Assembly: GCA_020722725.1 (NCBI GenBank)
Contig: DYKG01000038.1
Location: forward strand, 1-33,063
DNA length: 33,063 nt
Direction: 5' to 3'
Source of the DNA: Candidatus Methylomirabilis sp.
GTDB taxonomy: Bacteria > Muiribacteriota > Ozemobacteria > Ozemobacterales > Ozemobacteraceae
Below the pieces are notes generated by a model. It did no database searches. It saw nothing but the letters and a program-made list of their open reading frames with translations, and was not told the origin of the DNA. The position numbers and the translations under genes are program-made. This document shows, piece by piece, positions 1 through 7,496 of this stretch. Each line of letters opens with the position of its first letter. The stretch's first letter is position 1.

Positions 1-267
1 GATTTGAGGCTGGGCTTCGAAAAACGTTTTGTAAGATCCGCTTTCTGAATCTCTTCGATGACGTCCCATGATAAAGGTTTTTCTGACCATGCCGGGTATT
101 CCTGGTTCACGCTGGACTTATAGCAGTTCTCCTGTTCGTTTCTTCGACAAGACTTCCTTCAATTAATAACTCGGGAACCTCTACTCCCCCGCCTGCTATA
201 ATCATAAACCAGGAAGCGAAAGCCTTCCTGCTTGAAAAACAGCTGCCGGGTCCAGATTTCGAAGAGG
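1..267 (-). other. Coding-like but broken minus-strand sequence at the window edge
   Basis: No intact gene is visible here. Read on the minus strand, one frame just beyond the stop of the neighbouring gene gives a plausible protein stretch (FEIWTRQLFFKQEGFRFLVY) that ends at a TGA or TAA within about 130 bases. A second frame, from about position 130 to the window edge, gives another plausible stretch (YPAWSEKPLSWDVIEEIQKA) that runs off the edge. Neither has a convincing ribosome binding site. This could be a decayed gene with a frameshift, or the start of a gene that continues outside the window. I do not recognise either fragment. Confidence 0.25.
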
Positions 268-876
268 TTATGATTTGCGATAATACGCCAGACGTCCGGA
301 ACAAACAAGGCATTCGCTGTCGTCTTCCTTCTGGCAGGTAAATGATTCGCCGCATTTAGAACAGACTTTAACCGGCAGAAACTTTTCTCTCTGCAGATCG
401 GCTACGATGACTTTTTCCCAGCCGAATATAGACCAGTCGGTTCGGGTGAGTTCTTCAATTATCAAGCTGGCTGACGCTGCGCGGGCTTTCATGTCTGTTT
501 GAACTTCTCTGGGCCGATGCCGCAGAAAAAAACGGTAGGTCTCCGGCGTTTTTTCAGCATCGATACGCTTTAAATCCACGAAAACCCTTACCCCCTCACC
601 GCTTGATCGGTCATAAAGAGTAAGGGCATAGCGCCCGATCTCTTCGTAAATCTTGAGAAGTTTGTTGCCAACCGTGCAGCCGGTCAATGCCTGAATTGCA
701 TCGGAAAGGCATGCCCTGGCTTCGGCAATAGCGCCGAGTTTTTCTACCTTGCCGAGCTTTTCCATTGCCAGATTGAGCATTGCCACACCGATTGGCACGC
801 CGGGTGCCCTGATGGGGCTGCGAAACCGAAACTGATAGGCCTGTTCGACCTGTTCGAGAAATTTATTTTTATCCAT
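268..876 (-). CDS. Hypothetical cytoplasmic protein with C-terminal zinc ribbon
   Basis: A 202-residue soluble protein with no signal peptide or membrane segment. The ATG at 876 follows an AGGGGA ribosome binding site at good spacing. The last 30 residues contain Cys172, Cys175, Cys181, Cys189 and Cys192 in a CxxC...CxxC arrangement typical of a zinc ribbon (CSKCGESF and CLVCSG). The rest is mixed alpha/beta with phrases such as ALTLYDRSSGEGVRVFVDLK, and I do not recognise a catalytic motif. It lies alone on the minus strand, divergent from the molybdate-type transporter. A role in nucleic-acid or protein binding is only suggested by the zinc ribbon. That it is a real gene is well supported; its function is unknown. 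Confidence 0.75.
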   Translation of the reverse strand: MDKNKFLEQVEQAYQFRFRSPIRAPGVPIGVAMLNLAMEKLGKVEKLGAIAEARACLSDAIQALTGCTVGNKLLKIYEEIGRYALTLYDRSSGEGVRVFVDLKRIDAEKTPETYRFFLRHRPREVQTDMKARAASASLIIEELTRTDWSIFGWEKVIVADLQREKFLPVKVCSKCGESFTCQKEDDSECLVCSGRLAYYRKS

Positions 877-953
877 TTTAATCCCCTGAAATATTCGAAA
901 GTAATGTCGGTATTCTAGAATTTTATCGCCCGGTTGCCTAGTTTTTTTTATAA

Positions 954-1238
954 GATTCCGGGATTCCAGACCTGCGCAAGCAAAATAAAACAGACTATCC
1001 GCTGACCAATGTTGTCACTGCTGCCTATCGATTATTGCCTTACCCGGCAAAGACATATTGCCATCTCGATATGGTTTTGCTTGCTGATGGCCTTTATTCA
1101 AAAACTCCAATGATTGAACCGGCCAGATCACTCAAAATGAATTTTATCTTTGTTGCGAAACCATTACCGGAAGCTGCACAAATTCGCATACCGAGAATTG
1201 CTGGGAACTATTGTACTCCGCTTGCATTTGCCTACTGA
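954..1238 (+). pseudogene. Internally deleted DDE transposase remnant
   Basis: An open stretch between stops, with no credible start codon, joins two pieces that resemble different parts of an IS4-like or ISNCY-like DDE transposase. The first, IPDLRKQNKTDYPL, looks like the N-terminal segment of such enzymes (IPDPRKxxxxxYPL). It is followed after only about 25 residues by MVLLADGLYSKTPMIE and KMNFIFVAKP, which resemble the region around a catalytic Asp (ADGLYS...FIFVAKP). After that the similarity is lost. The simplest reading is a transposase whose middle has been deleted in frame and whose C-terminus is gone. The family assignment comes from remembered motifs and is not certain. The promoter of the following transporter lies within its 3' end. 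Confidence 0.5.
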
Positions 1239-1268
1239 AATAGTGTATAGTAGCAGAAAATAGACTAT
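1222..1268 (+). promoter_or_regulatory. Probable promoter of the mod operon with an inverted repeat over the -10
   Basis: TTGCAT (1222-1227) and TATAGT (1246-1251) are separated by 18 bases, a reasonable sigma-70 pair just ahead of the transporter genes. ATAGT (1247-1251) and ACTAT (1264-1268) form a perfect five-base inverted repeat with a 12-base gap that covers the -10. This could be an operator, but it does not match the longer E. coli ModE box and no regulator is known. The promoter is moderately supported; the operator is speculative. Confidence 0.4.
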
Positions 1269-1279
1269 GGAGTTTCATG

Positions 1280-2128
1280 ATGCGCAATTCAACCGCTTTT
1301 TTCATTCTGGTGCTTTGCTTTTTCTGCACGTCTCTGGTTCAGGCTTCAGACTCTCTGTTACTGATGTCGGGAGTCGCCGCAGCTCCGGTTATCGAAGAAG
1401 TGGCCAAAGCCTTTACTCAAAAAACCGGAATTAAGGTTGAAATCAGCATCGGTAGCTCAGGTATGCTGCTGTCTCAGATTAAACTTGGCAGGAAAGGCGA
1501 CCTTTATTTTCCCGCTTCGAGCGACTTTATCGAGATGGCAGGCAAGGAAGGGCTGATCGATGAAAAAACCATTCAAAAAGTGGTTTATCTGGTGCCGGCG
1601 ATCTGCGTTCCAAGAGGGAACCCGAAAAACATCACCGGTCTTGCAGATCTTGGCCGACCCGGGCTAAGAATAGCACTGGCCGAACCCGAAACCGTGGCAA
1701 TTGGAAAAATCAGCGTTGAAATGATCGAAAAATGCCTGACCTCTGACCAGAAAGCCGCGCTGAGAAAAAATATCGTAACCTATTGCCAGAACGTGGAAAA
1801 AACTGCGAATGCACTGATTCTCAATACCGTAGATGCGGTCATTGCCTGGAGTGTGATCGAGCACTGGAAACCTGAAAAAATCCAGGCCCTCCCCCCGGAA
1901 CCGGATAAACTTGTAAGAATCGCTTACTTGGCGATTGCAGTGACCAGATACGCCGGGAAACCTGACCAGGCTCAATCATTCGTCGATTTCCTGACCTCCC
2001 CTGAAGGTCTGAAATTTTTTGAAAATTTCAATTATTTCACCAGCCCGGAGCAGGCCTTCAAATACATTGGCGCTGAAAAGCCGGCTAAAAGTGAAAATTA
2101 CCAGATTCCCGCCGACTGGCTGAAATAA
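1280..2128 (+). CDS. modA: ModA-like oxyanion-binding protein of an ABC importer
   Basis: A periplasmic (or lipid-free secreted) substrate-binding protein of about 282 residues. An N-terminal Sec signal peptide with hydrophobic core AFFILVLCFFC ends near VQASDS. The mature part has the ModA layout: a first strand and helix (MSGVAAAPVIEEVAKAFTQK), a glycine/serine turn (SIGSSGMLLSQI), then GDLYFPASSDF. Permease and ATPase genes follow directly, so it should deliver molybdate, tungstate or a similar oxyanion. Where E. coli ModA has a Ser-rich first ligand loop this protein has GVAAAP, so the ligand may differ. ATG codons stand at 1277 and 1280; I chose 1280 because GGAG at 1269-1272 is then seven bases away. 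The family is fairly sure, the exact ligand is not. Confidence 0.75.
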   Translation: MRNSTAFFILVLCFFCTSLVQASDSLLLMSGVAAAPVIEEVAKAFTQKTGIKVEISIGSSGMLLSQIKLGRKGDLYFPASSDFIEMAGKEGLIDEKTIQKVVYLVPAICVPRGNPKNITGLADLGRPGLRIALAEPETVAIGKISVEMIEKCLTSDQKAALRKNIVTYCQNVEKTANALILNTVDAVIAWSVIEHWKPEKIQALPPEPDKLVRIAYLAIAVTRYAGKPDQAQSFVDFLTSPEGLKFFENFNYFTSPEQAFKYIGAEKPAKSENYQIPADWLK

Positions 2129-2132
2129 TGCC

Positions 2133-2906
2133 ATGAATCTGAAATCTTTTTCAGTTGCCTCGGCCTTTCTGGTTCTTGCCATCTATCTGGCATTGCTTGT
2201 CGGTTTAATCGCTTCACTTGACCCGACAAGGATTTTAAAAATTATCAGCTCTGAAAGGCTTGTTTTCTCAACAATTCTCAGCCTGAAAGCTGCAATTTTA
2301 GCCACTTTCATCGCAATGGTCCTGGCGGTTCCGGCCGGCTATGCCCTCTCCAGGCTCGAATTCAGGGGTAAAGCAATTGTCGACACATTGCTTGAAGTGC
2401 CGTTAATTATAACCCCGGTGGCTTTTGGCGCAATGCTGCTTATATTCTTCAATACCCGTGCCGGAATTCTTCTGCAGACCGGCCTCGGGTCTTTTGTTTT
2501 TGAATTTTCGGGAATAGTGCTCGCCCAGTTTTTAACCACCGCCGGACTTACCGTGCGCATGGTGAAGGGAACCTTTGACGGGATTCCCGCTCGGTTTGAA
2601 GCGGTTGCCTGCAGTCTGGGAGCCACGCCGCTCCAGGCGTTCACCACAACCACCCTTCCCATGGCAGCCCGGGGAATCATTGCCGCCGCCTGTATCAGCT
2701 TTGCCAAATGCCTTGGGGAATTCGGCGCCACCGCCATGATCGCCGGTGCCATGCCAATGAAAAGTGAAACTCTGCCAATCTCTATTTTCATCAGACTTGG
2801 GAGTGCCGATATCGAAGGAATGGCCATTCTGATTCTGATTCTTCTTGCGGTGGGCATTTCTGTCATTTTAATTTTAAAATTTAATTTAAAACAAAACTAT
2901 GATTGA
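2133..2906 (+). CDS. modB: ModB-like ABC transporter permease
   Basis: A 257-residue inner-membrane protein with about five or six hydrophobic segments, the usual size for ModB or CysT/CysW-type permeases. The cytoplasmic EAA loop that docks onto the ATPase is clear: EAVACSLGATPLQAF followed by LPMAARGIIAA, and then FAKCLGEFGATAMIAGAMP, which is typical of molybdate and sulfate permeases. It starts four bases after the binding-protein stop and overlaps the ATPase gene by eight bases, so the three genes are certainly cotranscribed. It would form the homodimeric channel of the importer. The substrate is inferred from its partners. Confidence 0.8.
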   Translation: MNLKSFSVASAFLVLAIYLALLVGLIASLDPTRILKIISSERLVFSTILSLKAAILATFIAMVLAVPAGYALSRLEFRGKAIVDTLLEVPLIITPVAFGAMLLIFFNTRAGILLQTGLGSFVFEFSGIVLAQFLTTAGLTVRMVKGTFDGIPARFEAVACSLGATPLQAFTTTTLPMAARGIIAAACISFAKCLGEFGATAMIAGAMPMKSETLPISIFIRLGSADIEGMAILILILLAVGISVILILKFNLKQNYD

Positions 2907-3993
2907 ATTAAGAAAAATATCAGCTCAGGCCGGTGCCTTCTCTTTGCGAAATGTCGATTTAAAAATCGACAGTGGCCAGTGCCACGTAATCGTTGGCCCA
3001 ACCGGAGCAGGCAAAACTTTTCTGATTGAAACCCTTCTCGGTCTTCGCAACATTACATCCGGTCAGGTTCTGGCAAACGAATCAGACATTTCCACCCTTG
3101 CGCCCCATAAACGAAAAATTGCTTATGTACCTCAGGATAACTGTCTTTTCCCGAATATGACAGTTGCACAGAACATCGGTTATGGTTTGCAATTTTGCAT
3201 GAACGGCGGCAAAGAAACGCAGGAACTGATAGAGCATCTCGCCGGTTTTTTAAAAATCAGACACCTATTCGATCGCTGGCCGGGCAATCTGAGCGGTGGT
3301 GAAAAGCAAAGGGTTGCGCTGGCAAGGGCGTTGGTCACCAGACCGTCGCTTCTTGCCCTTGACGAACCTTTTTCTGCAATCGACCAGACAATGCGTGAAG
3401 ACATCAGGCGCCTTCTTAAAGAACTTCTTGAAGAGTTCAAAACAACAACCCTGATCGTAACTCATGACCATGATGAAGCATTTTTTTTTGGCGACCAGCT
3501 TTCGATCATGATAAATGGCGAAATTATTCAGACCGGCCCGCGTGAGCAGATGTATTACTACCCTAAAACCGCGCAAGCCGCAGAATTTCTAGGTATGAAA
3601 AACATTTTTCGTGCCCGTGCCATTGAAGTCGACCCCGACCATGTGGTTATCGACTGGTATGATATGCAGACAAAAATGACCATTCCCTGCCATTGCAGCC
3701 AGAAAAGATTCAAGCCAGGTCAGGATCTTTTTTTTGGAATTAGATCAGAATTGGTATTTGTAATCAGACCCGGCTTTGAAAACAAGCCAGGCTTTTATCT
3801 TTTCGATGCCAATGTGAAGAAGTTCTACCGTCGCGGCCGCAATCATACCCTGATTGCAGAAATTATTTCAAACAAAAAGTTAATTTTCGAAATAGATATT
3901 CACGATGTGGCCGCCAAAAAGCTCGAAATCTGCGAGGGCAAAAAGATTACCATCAGCCTGGAACCACGCCGGGTCTTTCTTTATTCCGCCTGA
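2899..3993 (+). CDS. modC: ModC-like ABC transporter ATPase
   Basis: A 364-residue nucleotide-binding subunit. Walker A is GPTGAGKT (residues 33-40), the Q-loop lies in VPQDNCLFPNMT, the signature is LSGGEKQRVALARAL (from about residue 131), Walker B is LLALDEPFSAID, and the H-loop is VTHDHDEAFF. The C-terminal 120 residues match the position of the TOBE/MOP-type regulatory domain of ModC and related oxyanion ATPases, though I see no diagnostic motif. The start overlaps the permease gene by eight bases. The stop lies only two bases from the stop of the convergent Sel1 gene, with no room for a separate terminator. It powers uptake by the importer above. Confidence 0.8.
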   Translation: MIELRKISAQAGAFSLRNVDLKIDSGQCHVIVGPTGAGKTFLIETLLGLRNITSGQVLANESDISTLAPHKRKIAYVPQDNCLFPNMTVAQNIGYGLQFCMNGGKETQELIEHLAGFLKIRHLFDRWPGNLSGGEKQRVALARALVTRPSLLALDEPFSAIDQTMREDIRRLLKELLEEFKTTTLIVTHDHDEAFFFGDQLSIMINGEIIQTGPREQMYYYPKTAQAAEFLGMKNIFRARAIEVDPDHVVIDWYDMQTKMTIPCHCSQKRFKPGQDLFFGIRSELVFVIRPGFENKPGFYLFDANVKKFYRRGRNHTLIAEIISNKKLIFEIDIHDVAAKKLEICEGKKITISLEPRRVFLYSA

Positions 3994-3995
3994 AA

Positions 3996-5057
3996 TCAGA
4001 TCAGACTGCTTAAAAACTGAATTACCACGTAAATAACAAAGAATATCACAACACAGCCGCAGCAGCCGCTGCCGGAGTTATCTTCGTTTTCAATTTCTTC
4101 CAGTTTTGATTTGGCAGCAATCGAGCCCCGGCCGGCAGCTTTTCGCAGCCAGTATTTTCCTTTTTCCAGACTCTTTTCAGTGCCGATTCCCTGAAGATAA
4201 AATTCGCCAAGATGAAACTGGGCGCGGGTATCACCATTCCGGGCCAACTCCATCATGATGCGTGACGCAAGCTGAGGGTTGCCATCGCGCAGGGCTTTAA
4301 ATGCGCCGTCAACGTTGCCTTCGGCCGTGTTTTTTTCCAGGGGCGGTAGCATTTCAGGCTCTGCAGGCGGTTCGACCACTTTGTTTTTTTTAGACTTCTG
4401 CTGTTTTTTTATCGTTTCGTTTGGATGGGTATCTTTATATTCCTGATATCCGGGGTCTGATGGCGAGCTCTCAAGATGGTCGATCAGATCGCTTTCAGCC
4501 TCAGAAATTGAAAAATCATGAACTTCCTCAAAAGAAGGATCGGAAAATTTGCCGTCATATTCGAGAATCTGCGGTTCTTTTACCGGCGTGGTCGAATCGA
4601 ACTGGTTCACCACTTTTTCAACATCGTATGGCGCTGTAATCATAGTTAAATCAACGATTGGGGTAAGGTCATCGCTAGATTCAACCGGATCTTCAGGGGT
4701 TGTAAAATCATATTCATCAAGGTCATTGAGATCCGTATCGGCTTTAACCTTGAAAATCGGCATCCATAGATGAAGGGCGTCAAAAGCGTCCTGTGGCTGG
4801 TAGCCTTCTACTGCTGAAAGCCATTTTTTAGTTTCAGCCAGCATTGCGGGCTCGATCTTCCGGGCTGCTCTGATGCGCAGGCGACGCAACGCACCGGCTT
4901 CGAGGGCTTTGAAGGCGTGGTTGATTTCTTCCTGATGCCTGGGGCCAATGATCTGCACCAGTTTTTCCTTAAAACGGTCGGGAACTTCAACCAGAGTGAT
5001 GCCGTAGCGGTCAGTTAGAACAGCCATTGCATCTATGAGTTCCTGAGAATATTTCAT
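3996..5057 (-). CDS. Tail-anchored protein with Sel1-like repeats
   Basis: A protein of about 353 residues. I chose the ATG at 5057 because GAGGTGA lies just ahead of it; a TTG seven codons upstream is also open. The N-terminal 100 residues are helical and basic. A long acidic, Ser/Asp/Pro-rich and probably disordered linker follows, then a Lys-rich patch (KKQQKSKKNK). Next comes one clear Sel1 repeat (DTRAQFHLGEFYLQGIGTEK then KGKYWLRKAAGRGSIAAKSK), preceded by a half repeat. After a GCCGC cysteine cluster the chain ends in one hydrophobic helix (VVIFFVIYVVIQFL), so it is probably inserted tail-first with its body in the cytoplasm. Sel1 repeats bind other proteins; the partner is unknown. 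Confidence 0.75.
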   Translation of the reverse strand: MKYSQELIDAMAVLTDRYGITLVEVPDRFKEKLVQIIGPRHQEEINHAFKALEAGALRRLRIRAARKIEPAMLAETKKWLSAVEGYQPQDAFDALHLWMPIFKVKADTDLNDLDEYDFTTPEDPVESSDDLTPIVDLTMITAPYDVEKVVNQFDSTTPVKEPQILEYDGKFSDPSFEEVHDFSISEAESDLIDHLESSPSDPGYQEYKDTHPNETIKKQQKSKKNKVVEPPAEPEMLPPLEKNTAEGNVDGAFKALRDGNPQLASRIMMELARNGDTRAQFHLGEFYLQGIGTEKSLEKGKYWLRKAAGRGSIAAKSKLEEIENEDNSGSGCCGCVVIFFVIYVVIQFLSSLI

Positions 5058-5094
5058 GGTCACCTCTGCTGCAGACAAGATTCTTTTTGACAGT

Positions 5095-6654
5095 TTAAAC
5101 CCGATAGAGTTTTAGATTCAAGCGAAGAATTGCAATAAGGCGTTTTAGGCTCAGCAGTTCCTGTTCACGGGTGGCGACAACAATCAACTCGTAAAGCTCT
5201 TTGAGATCGGGGTCAGAAAAACGGTTCTGACCCGTTTCAATACTGCGACGATATTCTTCGGGAACATCGCGCTTAAAGTGGCCGATGCGCCATTCAGAGC
5301 CTTTTTTGATGGGAAGCCTCGCCAGCAGCGGATCGCCAAGAGCAAGCCTGTCGATAATTATGGGTCTGGTGCCCGCCCAGTAGCCCAGCATGCCATTAAA
5401 GTCGTTTTCAAGATAACCAACTTTCGATTCAGCTATCTGGCGGCCAATGTGGCTCCATTCAAAATCGGGAAAAATGTCGCCGGGCTTGCTGTAAAGGTAG
5501 CTGTAAAGCGAACACACATCAAAGTAATAACCCCGCTCATCTGCAATTCCGTGATCGAGATTGAAATTGCTGTAATTCAGCCCGGTATTCAGCGGTGTTG
5601 AGGGGAATGCAATAAGATAAACCAGATAAATCAGCACCGTGCCACGGCAAAGCCTCTTCGAACATCGGCATTCTTCGGCACTTTCGAACTGCCATACCAG
5701 AACGAAAACGGCAACCAGATAAGAGGCTGATAAAAAGCGGCCGCGCATAAAATCGCCGCCCACCCACAAAACATAAAGAAGGTTCAGCACTAGGCCCGCT
5801 GCCGCTGCCTTAGAGACCGCTTTCTGCGAGCGAAAGCCGGTAAAAATCGCGGCAAAAATCGCAAAAACCGTTATCGGGTCCTGCTGTAAAGTTACCAGCA
5901 GGTATTTCAAACCCTGGTTTACCATTGCCCATCTGGGGATACCGGTCATGATCTTGGCATAGGCCGTGTTGGGAAACAAAGCGCCATAGTAAACCAATGA
6001 ATAACAGGACCAGACTATAAGCGGTGCAAACATCAGAATTGCGGTTTTTACCCGGGATGAATTACTGCCGCAATGCTTCGCCAACACAATAAATATCAGA
6101 GGAAACGCAATGGTAACCGTATCATGCCGACTTACCAGTAAAAGCGCAAGACCGGCAATTGCAAGAGTCAGCCCCGCAGAACTTGAAGACTCGCCGGCTT
6201 TTTCCAAAAACGCAAGAGAAACGGCCAGCAATAGCCCAACCAAAATGTTTTCAAGCCCTGAGGTCGTAAAATCCATAAAAGAATTTGAGGCAAGCAGCAG
6301 AAAAAAAGCCAGTGAAGCCTGTAAAAGGCTCAGCTGGCGAAACATAAGCCAGGCCAGCAGTAGAAAAAGAACGAAAGACATAATGATCGAATTGAAAAAA
6401 TGATCGGAAGAAATGAGGCGAAACGCTCCCAGCATCCAGAACCAGAGTGGGCTGGTATAGACCTGCACTCTTTCATGATGGTTCCAGTTCGGGCCATTGC
6501 CAGCGAAAAGCTGCTCGATGGCCCGAAAATTTATGTAGGCATCGTCTGCAACCCAGGCATTCTTGAAAAAAACCAGAGCCAGCAATAGAAATGCAGTCAG
6601 GCGGACCCAGAACCATTTGCCCGTATTGCCGCCGTTTTGTGAAAGGTTTTCCAA
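5095..6654 (-). CDS. Polytopic GT-C family glycosyltransferase (AftB/ZomB-like)
   Basis: A 519-residue membrane protein with roughly ten or more hydrophobic segments in its first two thirds and a soluble C-terminal domain. Just after the first membrane helix it has the sequence VADDAYINFRAIEQLFAGNG, followed by HERVQVYTSPLWFW. The paired Asp in the first outer loop is the hallmark of GT-C glycosyltransferases that use polyprenyl-phosphate sugars, and this spacing resembles the AftB/ZomB group. It would add a sugar to an envelope polymer or protein outside the membrane; donor and acceptor are unknown. The start is TTG, supported by AGAGGA eight bases upstream. It sits 37 bases upstream of the Sel1 gene on the same strand. 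Confidence 0.7.
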   Translation of the reverse strand: MENLSQNGGNTGKWFWVRLTAFLLLALVFFKNAWVADDAYINFRAIEQLFAGNGPNWNHHERVQVYTSPLWFWMLGAFRLISSDHFFNSIIMSFVLFLLLAWLMFRQLSLLQASLAFFLLLASNSFMDFTTSGLENILVGLLLAVSLAFLEKAGESSSSAGLTLAIAGLALLLVSRHDTVTIAFPLIFIVLAKHCGSNSSRVKTAILMFAPLIVWSCYSLVYYGALFPNTAYAKIMTGIPRWAMVNQGLKYLLVTLQQDPITVFAIFAAIFTGFRSQKAVSKAAAAGLVLNLLYVLWVGGDFMRGRFLSASYLVAVFVLVWQFESAEECRCSKRLCRGTVLIYLVYLIAFPSTPLNTGLNYSNFNLDHGIADERGYYFDVCSLYSYLYSKPGDIFPDFEWSHIGRQIAESKVGYLENDFNGMLGYWAGTRPIIIDRLALGDPLLARLPIKKGSEWRIGHFKRDVPEEYRRSIETGQNRFSDPDLKELYELIVVATREQELLSLKRLIAILRLNLKLYRV

Positions 6655-6798
6655 TTTTTACATCCTCTCAGATTAATGGAATTATTCTATCAATCAAAAT
6701 GAACCAGAGCAATTGGTTTTCAAGGCATAACTTCGCAAAAAGCGTAAAACCGCACCAGGCATCTCCAGCAATCTTTGAGAAATTTATCACGAAGGAGA

Positions 6799-6829
6799 TT
6801 GACAATTTTTTTTTCACAGCTGCTATATT
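6799..6829 (+). promoter_or_regulatory. Promoter of the rex remnant
   Basis: TTGACA (6799-6804, perfect -35) is followed after 19 bases by TATATT (6824-6829). The spacing is slightly long, but both boxes are close to consensus. The promoter points toward the rex remnant, and its start point would fall on or next to the Rex operator that begins at 6834. Confidence 0.55.
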
Positions 6830-6833
6830 TGAG

Positions 6834-6851
6834 TTGTGAAAAGTTACACAA
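6834..6851 (+). promoter_or_regulatory. Rex operator-like site
   Basis: The 18-base sequence TTGTGAAAAGTTACACAA matches the established Rex consensus TTGTGAA-N4-TTCACAA in 13 of 14 half-site positions. It lies directly downstream of the -10 box of the promoter that reads into the rex remnant, where autoregulatory Rex sites are commonly found. The match is what I see; binding is inference. Confidence 0.65.
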
Positions 6852-6891
6852 CGTGAAAAAATTAACATCTTTGAGCTGATTATAATCTAAC

Positions 6892-7213
6892 ATGTTAAAG
6901 TTAAAAAAGAAAATTTCTGAACGGACAATCGAGCGACTGAGCGTTTATCGACGCTACCTGAAAGAAATTCAGTCGCTCGGCAAGGCTCGCGTTTATTCCC
7001 AAGAACTGGCCAAAATAGTTGTGTGAAAACTTCGAAATCGTGGCTGCTTTCGACAGCGACCCTGACAAAACCGGGCGGGTCGTCTGCGGCAGGCGCTGCT
7101 ACCCCATGCCGGATCTTGAAACGGTGATTCGTGAAAACCAGCTTACCCTGAATGCCGCCGAGCATGAATTTATAACGGTTTTGAAAAGCAACCCGCACTC
7201 AGCTCTTTTTTAG
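6892..7213 (+). pseudogene. rex: rex, redox-sensing repressor, remnant with internal deletion
   Basis: The ATG at 6892 begins a 44-codon frame that ends at the TGA at 7024-7026. Its residues ERTIERLSVYRRYLKEIQSL and ARVYSQELAKIV match the start of the winged-helix domain of Rex. The frame then breaks, and from 7021 a second frame gives NFEIVAAFDSDPDKTG, CGRRCYPMPDLETVIREN, which matches the NAD-binding Rossmann domain of Rex. About 65 residues are missing between the two, including the DNA-recognition helix and the glycine-rich dinucleotide loop. After residue 40 of the second frame the Rex similarity fades, so the C-terminal half is lost too. No functional Rex can be made. An intact Rex represses NADH-linked genes when NADH is low, which fits the formate dehydrogenase operon just downstream. 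Confidence 0.8.
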
Positions 7214-7324
7214 CTTAAGTCTTAATTGAAATCGGGTTCGGCCGAAAATGCTCATCTATAAAAGCTCAGCAATCTAACTTGTGTTACTTTGCATTACCAG
7301 AGCGGCTGACAAGAAAAAAATATT

Positions 7325-7342
7325 TTGTGTTATTTTTCACTA
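7325..7342 (+). promoter_or_regulatory. Possible second Rex-type operator
   Basis: TTGTGTTATTTTTCACTA matches the Rex consensus in 11 of 14 half-site positions with the correct four-base centre. It overlaps a weak possible -10 (TGTTAT, 7328-7333) that lies 16 bases after CTGACA (7306-7311). A direct repeat of its left half, TTGTGTTA, stands 46 bases upstream at 7279. It is about 70 bases upstream of the better promoter at 7411. The site is weaker than the one at 6834 and could be chance. Confidence 0.4.
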
Positions 7343-7410
7343 AGTCAGGCATCAGGAGCTGTTTTCCGTTCTGCAAGCTTATTTAGCGCCCAAAGAATCA
7401 CGAAAAATTC

Positions 7411-7471
7411 TTGACAGGAACGGATTCGGTCAAGTATTTTAACCCTGTAAGAATAGTGCCCCTACCGGGCA
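7411..7471 (+). promoter_or_regulatory. Promoter and 5' leader of the formate dehydrogenase operon
   Basis: TTGACA (7411-7416) with TATTTT (7435-7440) after 18 bases gives a good promoter. It would yield a leader of about 50 bases before the first gene. The leader holds a small perfect hairpin, TGCCC-CTACC-GGGCA (7457-7471). I looked for the larger fold of the molybdenum-cofactor riboswitch and did not see room for it here. Confidence 0.5.
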
Positions 7472-7496
7472 AATAAGAACAAAGCGAGGCAGTAAT

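Noticed and set aside
1241-1268. ModE box upstream of modA
   Set aside because: The E. coli-type ModE site has longer TATA-containing half sites; here only five bases are mirrored, so I kept it as an unnamed inverted repeat.
2339-2866. Minus-strand frame of 175 codons across modB
   Set aside because: It is a shadow of the permease gene with biased composition and no recognisable domain.
7214-7496. Molybdenum-cofactor riboswitch in the operon leader
   Set aside because: The leader after the best promoter is only about 50 bases and shows one five-base-pair hairpin; the larger multi-stem fold is not visible.
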